NCBI GenBank assembly: GCA_900542275.1
Contig: UQMW01000017.1
Coordinates: 1 to 31,826 of the forward strand
Direction of reading: 5' to 3'
Length of the DNA stretch: 31,826 nucleotides
Origin: an uncultured Collinsella sp.
GTDB taxonomy: Bacteria > Actinomycetota > Coriobacteriia > Coriobacteriales > Coriobacteriaceae
Of this stretch, positions 15,713 through 23,242 are shown in pieces (position 1 is the first letter of the stretch; the number at the start of each line of letters is the position of its first letter). The position numbers and the translations under genes were made by a program. The notes under the pieces are model-generated. The model made no database searches. It saw nothing but the letters and a program-made list of their open reading frames with translations, and had not been told where the DNA came from.

Positions 15713-16483
15713 ATGATCAAGGCCGCGTTTTTCGATATCGACGGCACGTTGCTGAGCTTTAAGACCCATCGGATTCCGGCGTCGGCGCAGCAGGTGCTCG
15801 ACAGCTTTCATGAGCAGGGGATTGCGTGCGTGATCGCCACGGGTCGCCCGACCTATCAGATGCCCGATTGGCTGTTCGAATTGGGTTGGGATGCGTACAT
15901 TACGCTCTCGGGCCAGCACTGCTTTGATGCCGAGGGGGTTTACCGCAGCTGCCCGATCGATCCGGACGACGTTGCGGTGATCGTGGACCAGGTGGCGCAG
16001 GGACGCTACGACTCGCTGTGTATGCAGGGCGAGAACTCGTTTGTGAACCGCCTGTCCGAGCGCGTGGTGACGGCCGGCAACAACGCGGGGATCGTCTACC
16101 ACGAGGAACCGTTTGAGCGCGCCTTTGACGCACCGGTCTACCAGTTCTGCGCCTTTGTGGACCCGGCCGACGAGCATATCGTGACCGATGCGGTGTCGCA
16201 TTCGCTCACTACGCGCTGGTGCGATCTGTTCTGCGACATTATTCCGGCAAACGGCGGCAAGGACCTGGGTGTGGCGGCGACGCTGGAGCGCCTGGGCATC
16301 GACGCGAGCGAGGCGATTGCCTTTGGCGACGGCGAGAACGACCTGTCGATGTTCTCGGCCGTGGGCACAAGTGTGGCAATGGGCAACGCGCAGGCGACCG
16401 TGAAGGCCGCAGCGACCTACGTAACGACCGCCGTGGATGACGACGGCATCTACAACGCCGCGAAGCACTTTGGCCTCGTGTAG
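15713..16483 (+). CDS. Cof-type HAD-IIB family hydrolase
   Basis: A 256-residue HAD phosphatase of the Cof/YkrA type. Motif I is FFDIDGTLL with Asp8 and Asp10, motif II is the Thr in VIATGRP, motif III the Lys in NGGKDLG, motif IV GDGENDLSMF, with a C2 cap between. These enzymes dephosphorylate sugar phosphates, FMN, PLP or similar; the substrate is not predictable. It starts six bases after the ABC-F stop and is very likely cotranscribed with it. Confidence 0.92.
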   Translation: MIKAAFFDIDGTLLSFKTHRIPASAQQVLDSFHEQGIACVIATGRPTYQMPDWLFELGWDAYITLSGQHCFDAEGVYRSCPIDPDDVAVIVDQVAQGRYDSLCMQGENSFVNRLSERVVTAGNNAGIVYHEEPFERAFDAPVYQFCAFVDPADEHIVTDAVSHSLTTRWCDLFCDIIPANGGKDLGVAATLERLGIDASEAIAFGDGENDLSMFSAVGTSVAMGNAQATVKAAATYVTTAVDDDGIYNAAKHFGLV

Positions 16484-16492
16484 CTGCGACCC

Positions 16493-16560
16493 GGCACTTG
16501 GGGACGCTCCTTATCTGCCGGCAGCTGGGGACACTCCTTGCGGGGCGTCCCCATTTTGTT
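16493..16560. repeat. TGGGGAC repeat ending in a terminator-like hairpin
   Basis: Positions 16493-16540 match the repeat at 165-211 in order and spacing. Here the second GGGGAC box pairs with GTCCCC (about 16547-16552) followed by ATTTTGTTTTC, so the repeat appears to serve as terminator of the HAD gene. Confidence 0.65.
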
Positions 16561-16590
16561 TTCTTCCCGCATGTTTTGTGAAACACGGCT

Positions 16591-16638
16591 AACTTTTAGG
16601 CAAAGTAGTAAGACATGGGCAACTTTTGCGGTAAAGTA
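16591..16638 (+). promoter_or_regulatory. Two palindromic boxes, candidate DtxR/MntR operators
   Basis: AACTTTTAGGCAAAGTA (16591-16607) and AACTTTTGCGGTAAAGTA (16621-16638) are near-identical palindromic boxes (ACTTT..AAAGT) whose starts are 30 bases, about three helical turns, apart. They lie 54 bases upstream of the regulator gene. Read on the minus strand they give TTTGCCTAAAA and TTTACCGCAAAA, reminiscent of MntR boxes. GGCTAACT also occurs twice (about 16587 and 16660). Autoregulation is inferred. Confidence 0.6.
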
Positions 16639-16691
16639 AATCAAGCAAAAGTATCCAAAGGCTAACTAGAAGCCATCGCGAAAGGCGGCCC

Positions 16692-17081
16692 ATGGCCCTG
16701 CGTGAATCCGGAGAAGACTATCTCGAATCGATCTACGTTCTGTCGGAACGTCAGGGCACCGTGCGCTCGATCGACGTTGCGGAGTACCTCGGCGTAACCA
16801 AGGCGAGCGTTTCCAAGGCCATGGCGACGCTGGAAAGCAACGGCTATGTCGAAATGGGCAAACGCGACGTGCATCTGACGGAACGCGGTCTTGAGGTTGC
16901 CCGTCAAATGTGGGAGCGCCACTGCTTTTTTGTAGGTCTGCTAGAGGACGCAGGCGTAACGCCCGAGGTTGCCTCGCAAGAGGGCTGTCACATGGAGCAC
17001 TGCCTGAGCGAGGAGAGTTTCGAGAAGCTAAGGTCGATGCTGAGGCGGGAAGATGTAGCGGGTCCAAAAACAGAAGCCTAA
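16692..17081 (+). CDS. DtxR/MntR-family metal-dependent transcriptional regulator
   Basis: A 129-residue metalloregulator with an N-terminal winged helix (EYLGVTKASVSKAMATLESNGYV, written here in words as residues 31-53) and a short dimerisation/metal domain; no SH3-like domain, as in MntR (about 142 residues). Residues aligning with the B. subtilis MntR metal site are Asp9, Glu12, His77, Glu102 and His103, but the position of MntR Glu99 is Cys99, as in DtxR. It may therefore sense Mn, Fe or both. Two palindromic boxes precede it, and a related box lies upstream of the putative Mn exporter at 23352. GAAAGGCGG before 16692 supports the start. Gene convergent with the metal ATPase. Confidence 0.9.
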   Translation: MALRESGEDYLESIYVLSERQGTVRSIDVAEYLGVTKASVSKAMATLESNGYVEMGKRDVHLTERGLEVARQMWERHCFFVGLLEDAGVTPEVASQEGCHMEHCLSEESFEKLRSMLRREDVAGPKTEA

Positions 17082-17217
17082 CTGACCCACAGTAGCGCGG
17101 AGTTCACGCAAAGCGCGAACCAGCGACCGGGACCAGCGGCCCTTTCGGCCAAGTCCATTTCAGCAAAGGAACCCCGCCAGCAAGCGATGCCCAAGAACCG
17201 CCAGCTGTGTCAATGCA

Positions 17218-17344
17218 GGCCGGGGCCGGGCTTGGTTTTGAAAACACTCCGCAGCGCGAGGCCCGCCTTTCCGTTGCTCCGCAGGAGCAGGAAAGACGGG
17301 CCTCATGCGCGAGGACGTTTTCAAAACCAAGCCCGGCCCCGGCC
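17218..17344. repeat. 127-base nested inverted repeat with perfect 28-base arms
   Basis: Arms 17218-17245 and 17317-17344 are exact reverse complements. Inside, GCGC, GAGGCCCG, CTTTCC and TGCTCC (17254-17280) each pair with their inverse (17284-17310) around a three-base loop. The element lies between the convergent regulator and ATPase genes, 16 bases from the ATPase stop. It may be a bidirectional terminator or a non-autonomous mobile repeat; no flanking target duplication is obvious. The preceding ~130 bases (17082-17217) show no gene. Confidence 0.9.
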
Positions 17345-17360
17345 GGAGGGACCACGAGCG

Positions 17361-19313
17361 CTACAGGTTCTTGACACCCATCGCGCGCATGGCGTTCAGG
17401 ATGGCGATGATCGCCACGCCTACGTCGCCAAAGACGGCAAGCCACATATTGGCGATACCCAGCGCTGCCAGCACAAGGATCAGCAGCTTAATGCCCAGCG
17501 CAAAGATTATGTTCTGCCAAACAATCGACATGGTCTTGCGCGCCACGCGGATCGCGCGGGAAATGTTGGACGGCTTGTCGTCCATCAGCACCACGTCGGC
17601 GGCCTCGATCGCGGCGTCGGAGCCCATGGCGCCCATGGCAATGCCCACATCGGCGCGCGTAAGCACAGGCGCGTCGTTGATACCGTCGCCGACAAAGGCG
17701 AGCTTGCCCTTGCCACTTTCGGCCGCGAGTAGTGCCTCAACGCGCTCGACCTTGTCGCCCGGCAGGAGCTGCGCGTGGAACTCGTCGAGACCGAGTTGCT
17801 TGGCCACAGACGCTGCAACCTCCTCGCGGTCGCCCGTGAGCATGACGGTGCGGTTGATACCGGCGGCATGCAGGTCGCGAATCGTTTGCTCCGCATCGGC
17901 CTTAACGGTGTCTGCAATCACGATGTGGCCGGCGTACACGCCGTCAACGAGCACGTGGAGGATCGTGCCGACAACCTCGCAGTCCGGTGCTTCAACGCCG
18001 GCCGCGCCGAGCATCTTGGCGTTGCCAACGACGACGTGCTTGCCGTCGATGGTTGCCGTCACGCCGTGGCCCGCGTCGTTGGCGGAGTCGCTCACGCGCT
18101 TGGGGTCGACCTCGCCCTGGTAGGCGTCGCGCACGGACTGCGCGATGGGGTGATCGGAGAACGACTCAGCAAGGGCTACGACTTCGAGCAGCGACTGCTC
18201 GGTATAGCCAGCCTCGGGGTGCACCGCGACGACTGAGAACGTGCCGTTGGTGAGGGTGCCCGTTTTGTCGAAGACGATGGTGTCCACGTCGGCGAGCGTC
18301 TCGAGGTAGTTGGAGCCCTTGATGAGAACGCCCAGCTTGGACGCGCCGCCGATGCCGCCAAAGAAACTCAACGGTACGCTGATCACGAGGGCGCACGGGC
18401 AGCTGACGACCAGGAAGGTCAGGCCGCGCAGGATCCAATCGGACCAAGCGCCAGTCACCAGGCCGCCGCCAAGCGCGAGCACCGCGGCAGCGCCAGTGAC
18501 GGCGGGGGTGTAGACGCGGGCAAAGCGCGTGATGAAGTTCTCGGTGCGCGCCTTCTTTTCGCTGGCATTCTCCACGAGCTCCAGAACACGCGCGACGGTT
18601 GACTCGCCAAAGGGCTTGGTGGTGCGCACGTGGATGAGGCCCGTCATGTTGATGCAACCGCTGATGATATCGTCGCCGGTCTTGGCCGGGCGGGGGACCG
18701 ACTCGCCCGTGAGTGCGGCGGTGTCGAGCTGGGTTTCGCCCTCGACGATGACGCCGTCGATAGGCACGCGCTCGCCGGGCTTGACCACGATCACGGTGCC
18801 GACGGCGATGTCATCGGGGAAGACCTGCTCGAGCGTGCCGTCGGGCTGCTCGACGTTAGCATAGTCGGGCGCGATGTCCATCATGGCACTAATCGACTTG
18901 CGGCTCTTGCCCACGGCGTATGCCTGGAACAACTCGCCGACCTGGTAGAACAGCATGACAGCGGCGCCTTCGGCCATGTGCGGGTCGGTGTCGGGGAAGA
19001 GCACCATGGCAAACGCGCCGATGGTCGCGACGGCCATGAGGAAGCTCTCGTCGAAGGCCTTGCCGCGGCGGATGTTATTGAATGCCTTTTGCAGTACGTC
19101 GTAGCCGGCAATCAAAAACGGCACGAGGAACAGCGCGAAGCTGGCGTAGATGTTGCCGGGCTCCCCAAATGCGATAGTGAGGGCGCCGAGCTCGTCGAGG
19201 GCATAAACAACGGCAAAAATGCCCAGTGCTACCAGGATGCGGTTGCGCTTGTGCTCAAGGGACTCTTTCTTCTTGCGCTTCTTCTTTTTCTTTTTGGGAT
19301 CGGCGGCTGCCAT
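17361..19313 (-). CDS. Heavy-metal P1B-type ATPase, Zn/Cd/Pb exporter type
   Basis: A 650-residue metal-translocating ATPase. It has the actuator TGES (202-205), the transmembrane CPC (305-307), the phosphorylation site DKTGT (Asp349), the HP-type ATP-binding segment SDHPIAQ, GDGINDAP, and the last membrane helix with FGDVGV (Asp630). CPC plus that Asp and a Lys in the preceding helix mark the P1B-2 (ZntA/CadA) group. It pumps Zn, Cd or Pb out of the cytoplasm. The N-terminus lacks a metal-binding HMA domain and is instead a run of Lys/Arg (residues 7-16); the HMA domain is encoded separately just upstream. GGGAGGT seven bases before 19313 fixes the start. An SmtB-like site (19337-19354) lies directly upstream. 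Confidence 0.95.
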   Translation of the reverse strand: MAAADPKKKKKKRKKKESLEHKRNRILVALGIFAVVYALDELGALTIAFGEPGNIYASFALFLVPFLIAGYDVLQKAFNNIRRGKAFDESFLMAVATIGAFAMVLFPDTDPHMAEGAAVMLFYQVGELFQAYAVGKSRKSISAMMDIAPDYANVEQPDGTLEQVFPDDIAVGTVIVVKPGERVPIDGVIVEGETQLDTAALTGESVPRPAKTGDDIISGCINMTGLIHVRTTKPFGESTVARVLELVENASEKKARTENFITRFARVYTPAVTGAAAVLALGGGLVTGAWSDWILRGLTFLVVSCPCALVISVPLSFFGGIGGASKLGVLIKGSNYLETLADVDTIVFDKTGTLTNGTFSVVAVHPEAGYTEQSLLEVVALAESFSDHPIAQSVRDAYQGEVDPKRVSDSANDAGHGVTATIDGKHVVVGNAKMLGAAGVEAPDCEVVGTILHVLVDGVYAGHIVIADTVKADAEQTIRDLHAAGINRTVMLTGDREEVAASVAKQLGLDEFHAQLLPGDKVERVEALLAAESGKGKLAFVGDGINDAPVLTRADVGIAMGAMGSDAAIEAADVVLMDDKPSNISRAIRVARKTMSIVWQNIIFALGIKLLILVLAALGIANMWLAVFGDVGVAIIAILNAMRAMGVKNL

Positions 19314-19336
19314 GATTCAAACCTCCCATTTGAGTG

Positions 19337-19354
19337 TATGAACACTTGCTCATA
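19337..19354 (-). promoter_or_regulatory. SmtB/ArsR-type operator before the ATPase gene
   Basis: TATGAACACTTGCTCATA, an imperfect 8-2-8 palindrome, 23 bases before the ATPase start. It matches the sites at 20074-20130, suggesting the same regulator controls a second promoter inside the cluster. Confidence 0.7.
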
Positions 19355-19412
19355 TAATTTCGCGAGCAAAGGCCGCGGCAAGCGCGGCCTTGCAGGTCAA
19401 CGTATGCGCGGG

Positions 19413-19631
19413 TTAGAGAATGATTTCGCAGTCTGGCTCGGCGTCGGCGGTGAATTCAACGACGCGGTCCAGGACCTCGTCGAACTTGGCGTCGTCGGCC
19501 TCGAGCGTCAGCTTCTGGGTCATAAAGTTGACCGAAACGGACTTGACGCCCTCGAGCTTGGCAAGTTCGTCCTGAAGCTCGCGCGCGCAGTTGGCGCAAT
19601 CGATCTCGTCGAGCTTGAACTGCTTTTTCAT
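19413..19631 (-). CDS. Stand-alone heavy-metal-associated (HMA) domain protein
   Basis: A 72-residue ferredoxin-like metal-binding protein. The first strand-loop has DCANC (Cys12 and Cys15), the CxxC metal site, preceded by an acidic Asp-Glu pair and Asp11, which favours Zn/Cd/Pb over Cu. KSVSVNFMTQKLTLEADD is the second half of the fold. It sits between the ArsR regulator and the ATPase, in the same direction, and probably delivers metal to the ATPase, replacing the missing N-terminal domain. SD-like GGAAAGGAA precedes the start. Confidence 0.93.
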   Translation of the reverse strand: MKKQFKLDEIDCANCARELQDELAKLEGVKSVSVNFMTQKLTLEADDAKFDEVLDRVVEFTADAEPDCEIIL

Positions 19632-19694
19632 GGTGGGTTCCTTTCCCTGTGTTGGCGGCCTGGGTGCCGGCCGCGCTGATACCGTGGTTGATTG

Positions 19695-20060
19695 CTATTC
19701 GCAGATATGGCTCATGCCCTGGTTAAGCATGGTGTAGACGTGATCGTCGGCGAGCGAGTAGAGAATGTTGCGGCCGTCGCGGCGGAACTTGACCAGGTGC
19801 GACTGCTTAAGCGTGCGCAGCTGGTGCGATACTGCCGACTGCGAGGTTGCGGTCGCTTCGGCGATGTCAGCCACGCAGAGCTCGCGGCCCATGAGGGCAT
19901 AGAGGATCTTGATGCGTGTGGTGTCGCTGAAGACCTTGAACAGGTCGGCCAGGTCGTACAACAGCTCCTCGTCGGGAAGGTCCTCGGGCGAGCAGGTGGT
20001 GGGGACGATCAGCTCGGTGGCCTCGATGCCAGTCTTTGTTTCATCAGCGTGGCTGCTCAT
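19695..20060 (-). CDS. ArsR/SmtB-family metal-sensing repressor
   Basis: A 121-residue winged-helix repressor. The recognition helix is TSQSAVSHQLRTLK (72-85). The alpha-5 zinc site of SmtB/CzrA is fully present at the C-terminus: Asp105, His107, His118 and Glu121. ELCVADIA (60-67) keeps one Cys (Cys62) of the alpha-3 Cd/Pb site of CadC, and Cys23 lies in the N-terminal arm, so a second metal site is possible. Zn or Cd binding should release it from DNA and induce the exporter. It is the first gene of the three-gene unit, and its operator lies directly upstream of its ribosome-binding site. Confidence 0.93.
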   Translation of the reverse strand: MSSHADETKTGIEATELIVPTTCSPEDLPDEELLYDLADLFKVFSDTTRIKILYALMGRELCVADIAEATATSQSAVSHQLRTLKQSHLVKFRRDGRNILYSLADDHVYTMLNQGMSHICE

Positions 20061-20073
20061 TGCAACATCCTTT

Positions 20074-20130
20074 CATATGAACATGCGCTCATATAACTTA
20101 CTTCCGATTATATGAGCGCATGTTCATATG
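20074..20130 (-). promoter_or_regulatory. Paired SmtB-type operators (perfect 23-base inverted repeat)
   Basis: Arms 20074-20096 and 20108-20130 are exact reverse complements separated by 11 bases. Each arm is itself an imperfect SmtB-like palindrome (ATATGAACAT then GCGCTCATAT). They directly precede the SD of the arsR gene, so repressor binding should shut off the whole cluster. Confidence 0.85.
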
Positions 20131-20208
20131 TCAATACTATTTACGTTAATTTCGATGACTGCTTGCCGCCTCTGCGATTTTCTGCGGGTTGGGAGACATC
20201 GACGCAAT

Positions 20209-20245
20209 GCTCGCCAACATATTTCGAGATGTTCGGCCAGCATGC
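20209..20245 (+). repeat. Flanking repeat R1
   Basis: GCTCGCCAACATATTTCGAG followed by ATGTTCGGCCAGC. It is inverted relative to R2 and R3 and lies on the far side of the DUF559-like gene from R3. Confidence 0.7.
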
Positions 20246-20400
20246 TAAGAAAGCCACCTTGAGAAGCATTAGAACTGTTCATATTTGTACTTTATCGTGT
20301 TAAATACCGCGAGAATCAGTTCTTCCTCTACGGGAGTTCCTGCAGAATCAGTTTTATCTAAAGTTATATTGAGCATTGCTGCAGCCAATCTGGCACATCG

Positions 20401-20431
20401 GTGGCCGAATAAGTCGAAAAATGTAGGTGGA
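20401..20431 (-). repeat. Flanking repeat R2
   Basis: Contains CGAAAAATGTAGGTGG preceded by GTGGCCGAATAAGT, the same as R3 apart from a few bases. It lies just after the stop of the DUF559-like gene. Confidence 0.75.
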
Positions 20432-20449
20432 CATCCGCAGAGATCGCCT

Positions 20450-21658
20450 TTAGAAGAGCGAATTCTCAATTAGATCAATAATCGTGTCGTCTTCCGTGCG
20501 GTTTTCATCGATTTTTGCGAACATGTCGCATTCCCAAGGCCCATTGATTTCCTCAGCAAGGGCCCCGACGTGTTGCATGTCGTCGGGTTCTGGCACATCG
20601 TTGATGCTCGGGTCATCAGCTTGCGGATATTGGCTTGCAATTTCGCGCTTGGCGGCCTCTTCTTCTTTGAGTGTCTCCAGGACGCGGCGACCGTATTCGA
20701 AGTAGCGCCGCAAGACAAATTGACGAAGAGTTTCTTGCAGGATGGCGAAGTTATCCGGGAGTCGACCGGGCCATATCTTCTCGCGAATGCGAATCGCTTC
20801 CATGACCCGCCTAAAAGCGGACTGCTTGAAAAACGAATGACGACTAACTGTGATAACGGCATATCCCATGTTTCGCAGCGTGTTTCGGCGTTCCTCGTCA
20901 ATTGATTGCTGTTCGGGCTCGTCGTGGTAAAAGCCGTTGTATTCGATATCGGTCATCGAATTTTCGAGCAGCGCGTCGAGGTAGAAAACCGTCCGTCGCG
21001 TTAGGGCGGCGTATCTTTTGGGGACTGGGATCGGATAGTCCGTTTTGATAGCGCGTATGGCTAAGCCACCCATTGACTTGGGCATTGTCAGCATCATGAC
21101 AAACGCCGTTTCGAGTGGGGAGCGACAGCCTTCGCGTACATAAGAAAGTGCCTTAAGTGCTTTATTAGATCCACGATACCCCGATGCCTCTGAAAAGAAG
21201 GCTCTGAGCTCTTCAACGCCGGTTAGGGCTGGGCGCTCGCGATATTGAGTTTCGTCGGACGTTCCAAGCGCGTAGGAGCCGCAGATTTCAAAGTAATACT
21301 CAACGAGCTCCGAAAGGTTGAGGTCGGCTGCTGCTTCTAACGCGCACAGCTTGATATCGACGATGTAGACGTTCGGCTCGAGTTCTAGGTAGCTTTCTGC
21401 ATCAAACGTATAGCGCGTGCAGTGGCAGATGCAGCCCTTGCGGTGCCTTTTGGCATTATTGGAAAACGTCAGCACATGGATGCTTTCAGAATCGACATTC
21501 TTTCTGTTGAGCCATGCTCGCGCCGCTTCCAGGTTGGACGTGGTCGGCGCAGACACCTTGATCTTTTCCATAGATATGGGATCGGTCGCGTGGCTTGCGA
21601 GCGAGTTGACTGTTTGGTATACAGCGCGTGCCGTGGTATGTGACAGAACGATTCCCAT
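20450..21658 (-). CDS. DUF559/AbiEi-like protein with a Vsr-type nuclease fold (paralogue 1)
   Basis: A 402-residue protein. The N-terminal ~100 residues start with MGIVLSHTTARAVYQT, a pattern I recall from Coriobacteriia proteins that resemble AbiEi-type regulators. The C-terminal part shows the PD-(D/E)xK-like order seen in DUF559: Glu183 in SPLETA, Asp228 in FYLDALL, Glu239-Tyr-Asn241 in DIEYNG, then RRNTLRNMGYAVITVS. The usual Lys is Asn. A long acidic tail (~310-402) is extra. A paralogue is at 29965. Function is unknown; phage defence, TA or repair are possibilities. The start at 21658 is set by family likeness; it has no clear SD, and the frame is open to 21928. The lower GC than its neighbours and flanking repeats suggest transfer. 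Confidence 0.75.
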   Translation of the reverse strand: MGIVLSHTTARAVYQTVNSLASHATDPISMEKIKVSAPTTSNLEAARAWLNRKNVDSESIHVLTFSNNAKRHRKGCICHCTRYTFDAESYLELEPNVYIVDIKLCALEAAADLNLSELVEYYFEICGSYALGTSDETQYRERPALTGVEELRAFFSEASGYRGSNKALKALSYVREGCRSPLETAFVMMLTMPKSMGGLAIRAIKTDYPIPVPKRYAALTRRTVFYLDALLENSMTDIEYNGFYHDEPEQQSIDEERRNTLRNMGYAVITVSRHSFFKQSAFRRVMEAIRIREKIWPGRLPDNFAILQETLRQFVLRRYFEYGRRVLETLKEEEAAKREIASQYPQADDPSINDVPEPDDMQHVGALAEEINGPWECDMFAKIDENRTEDDTIIDLIENSLF

Positions 21659-22110
21659 ACGCGCATGATGGCATAGCGGACGCCATATACGCTCGAAACT
21701 TCGGGCAACGGTATTGGGGCGCGGCTTATCTTCTGCGAACGGTGGGTTTTTGAGCTGTCGTATTGAGGGGGGGCAGCTTCGGCTGGGGAGGTTTCTGTCG
21801 GCTGCCCCATTTTGGTGAACTTTAGTTGCGGATTCGTAGCTTCTAAGCGTTTTTGCCGACCGCTCAGATGCCTCACCAACATAATTTGAGTTATTCGGCC
21901 TTATCCTATACGAATGGTGCGATCGCAACGTCCTATTCGAATTGATTCAGATAGATTTATAGGGCTTGGTTGCGAAATTGGGGCGACTATAGCGCTCGAT
22001 TGCGGTTCAAGGGGCCTTGACTAGTGGTTCAGCTGGCCGAACAACTCGAAAAATGTAGGTGGGCCAACCTGCCGACTATGTGAAGCACGCGTATTTGCTC
22101 GTTTTGATGA
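21659..22110. other. Non-coding upstream region of the DUF559-like gene
   Basis: Mixed-composition DNA with no gene I can support. GGGGCAGC (21770-21777) pairs with GCTGCCCC (21801-21808) as a hairpin in the probable leader of the minus-strand gene. R3 lies at 22032-22063. Confidence 0.5.
22032..22063 (-). repeat. Flanking repeat R3
   Basis: GCTGGCCGAACAACTCGAAA then AATGTAGGTGG. It matches the reverse complement of R1 (CTGGCCGAACA.CTCGAAA.ATGT) and is a near-direct copy of R2. Confidence 0.75.
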
Positions 22111-22146
22111 AAACTAGGGTGCAGCCATAAGGCTGCGCCCTAGTTT
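22111..22146. terminator. Bidirectional terminator after the exonuclease gene
   Basis: AAACTAGGGTGCAGCC, loop ATAA, GGCTGCGCCCTAGTTT: a 16-bp stem with one G-T pair and A/T tails on both sides. It most likely ends the minus-strand exonuclease transcript. Confidence 0.88.
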
Positions 22147-22211
22147 ACTGCGTGCCGGTGTGCCCAGACGGATTGCGCTGTGCCTGGCAGGCGCTCCCGC
22201 AGATGGATCGG

Positions 22212-23180
22212 TTATTTCGCGAATAGGTTCTTGAGGTTGAACTCGGCTTGGACGGTGCGGAGCATGAGGTCGGTGTCGTCCAAGCCCAGGTGCTGCTCGT
22301 TGGCGTCGGCGGCGAGGGTTCCACGGCGGCGCGCCCAGTTCTCGAGCGCGGCTGGGGCGGACTCGCGGGGGAGCGAGCGCACGTCGGCGTCCAGGCTGCG
22401 GCAGATCTGGCGCGAGTCGATGACGATGATCTTGCCGGCGCGGCGTGCCTCGGCGTAGCCGTCCAGGTGGATCTTGAACCAGCTGTCCTCAAAGGCGGCG
22501 TTGTGTGCCATGTACGGGTACTTCTTCATAAGCTTGAGCAGCTGCTTTTGCAGCTCTTTGTTCTCGCGGAACGGCTTTTTGCCGTCGATGTCGTCCCAGG
22601 TGATGTGGTGGATATTCGACAACGGCACATCCTCGCCGCGGTAGATGTCGGGCAGGCCGCAGTAGTGTGCCTCGGCGTCATGCGGGACGGCGTCGCTGGT
22701 GAGCTCCATGATCTCCCAGCCCACGTTGATGATATAGCCGCGCTCGGGTGCACGGCCGGTGGTCTCGATGTCGATACCGAGCACGGTGCCCTGGATGGGC
22801 TTGCGGGCGTAGGCCACGCCGAGCGCGTCGCGGTCGCCGCGGATTTCGCGCATAACGGACGCGGCGGTGCGCTTTTGCATCTTGCCGATGGCGGCGCAGG
22901 TGTCGGCATCGGACAGGCCGCGCGAGAGCGTCGCGGGCGTCACGTTGCGCAGACGCGCCTCGCCAATCTGGTCGCACAGGTCGCGGTTGCGGTCGGCCAG
23001 GTCGCGCACGGTGGCAAAGTCGAAGCCGGGGTCGCCCTCGGCGGTAAAGTACTCGGTCTCGAGCACCTTGAGGGCCTCCTCGCCCTTCTGGCGCTCGGAC
23101 TCCATGGCGCCGTGGTCGCCGTAGATAAACATGGGGATAAACGGCTGGCGCTCGTATTCGAGTGCTTGCGATACGTTCAT
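22212..23180 (-). CDS. DnaQ-like (DEDD) 3'-5' exonuclease
   Basis: A 322-residue protein. The exonuclease domain starts near residue 132: ExoI GIDIETTG (Asp137, Glu139), ExoII HNAAFEDSW (Asp232), ExoIII HLGLDD (His297, Asp302). This is the DEDDh arrangement of DnaQ/epsilon-type nucleases. The first ~130 residues are an alpha-helical extension of unknown role, including GDHGAMESERQKGEEAL. It may be a proofreading, repair or RNA-trimming nuclease. GGAG six bases before 23180 supports the start. Divergent from the Mn exporter gene. Confidence 0.88.
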   Translation of the reverse strand: MNVSQALEYERQPFIPMFIYGDHGAMESERQKGEEALKVLETEYFTAEGDPGFDFATVRDLADRNRDLCDQIGEARLRNVTPATLSRGLSDADTCAAIGKMQKRTAASVMREIRGDRDALGVAYARKPIQGTVLGIDIETTGRAPERGYIINVGWEIMELTSDAVPHDAEAHYCGLPDIYRGEDVPLSNIHHITWDDIDGKKPFRENKELQKQLLKLMKKYPYMAHNAAFEDSWFKIHLDGYAEARRAGKIIVIDSRQICRSLDADVRSLPRESAPAALENWARRRGTLAADANEQHLGLDDTDLMLRTVQAEFNLKNLFAK

Positions 23181-23242
23181 ATGCTACTCCTTGGACGGGC
23201 CGCGTTGTGCGGCTCGAGGTTACTGAGTTATGGCGAGATGAT

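Larger units (their letters stand above)
20131..20449. other. AT-richer intergenic stretch
   Basis: About 320 bases between the metal cluster operator and the stop of the DUF559-like gene. Base composition drops visibly. It holds two copies of the flanking repeat (20209-20245 and 20401-20431). A 66-codon frame on the minus strand (20269-20469) crosses the second repeat and overlaps the neighbouring gene; I do not accept it as a gene. Confidence 0.5.

Noticed and set aside
14690..16468. 592-codon open frame on the minus strand under the ABC-F and HAD genes
   Set aside because: Antisense of two well-defined genes; a GC-rich codon artefact.
18630..19679. 349-codon open frame on the plus strand opposite the metal ATPase and HMA genes
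   Set aside because: Antisense of certain genes and crosses an operator; no domain.
20269..20469. 66-codon minus-strand frame downstream of the DUF559-like gene
   Set aside because: It includes repeat R2, overlaps the neighbouring stop and has no SD; it could be a gene remnant but the evidence is too weak.
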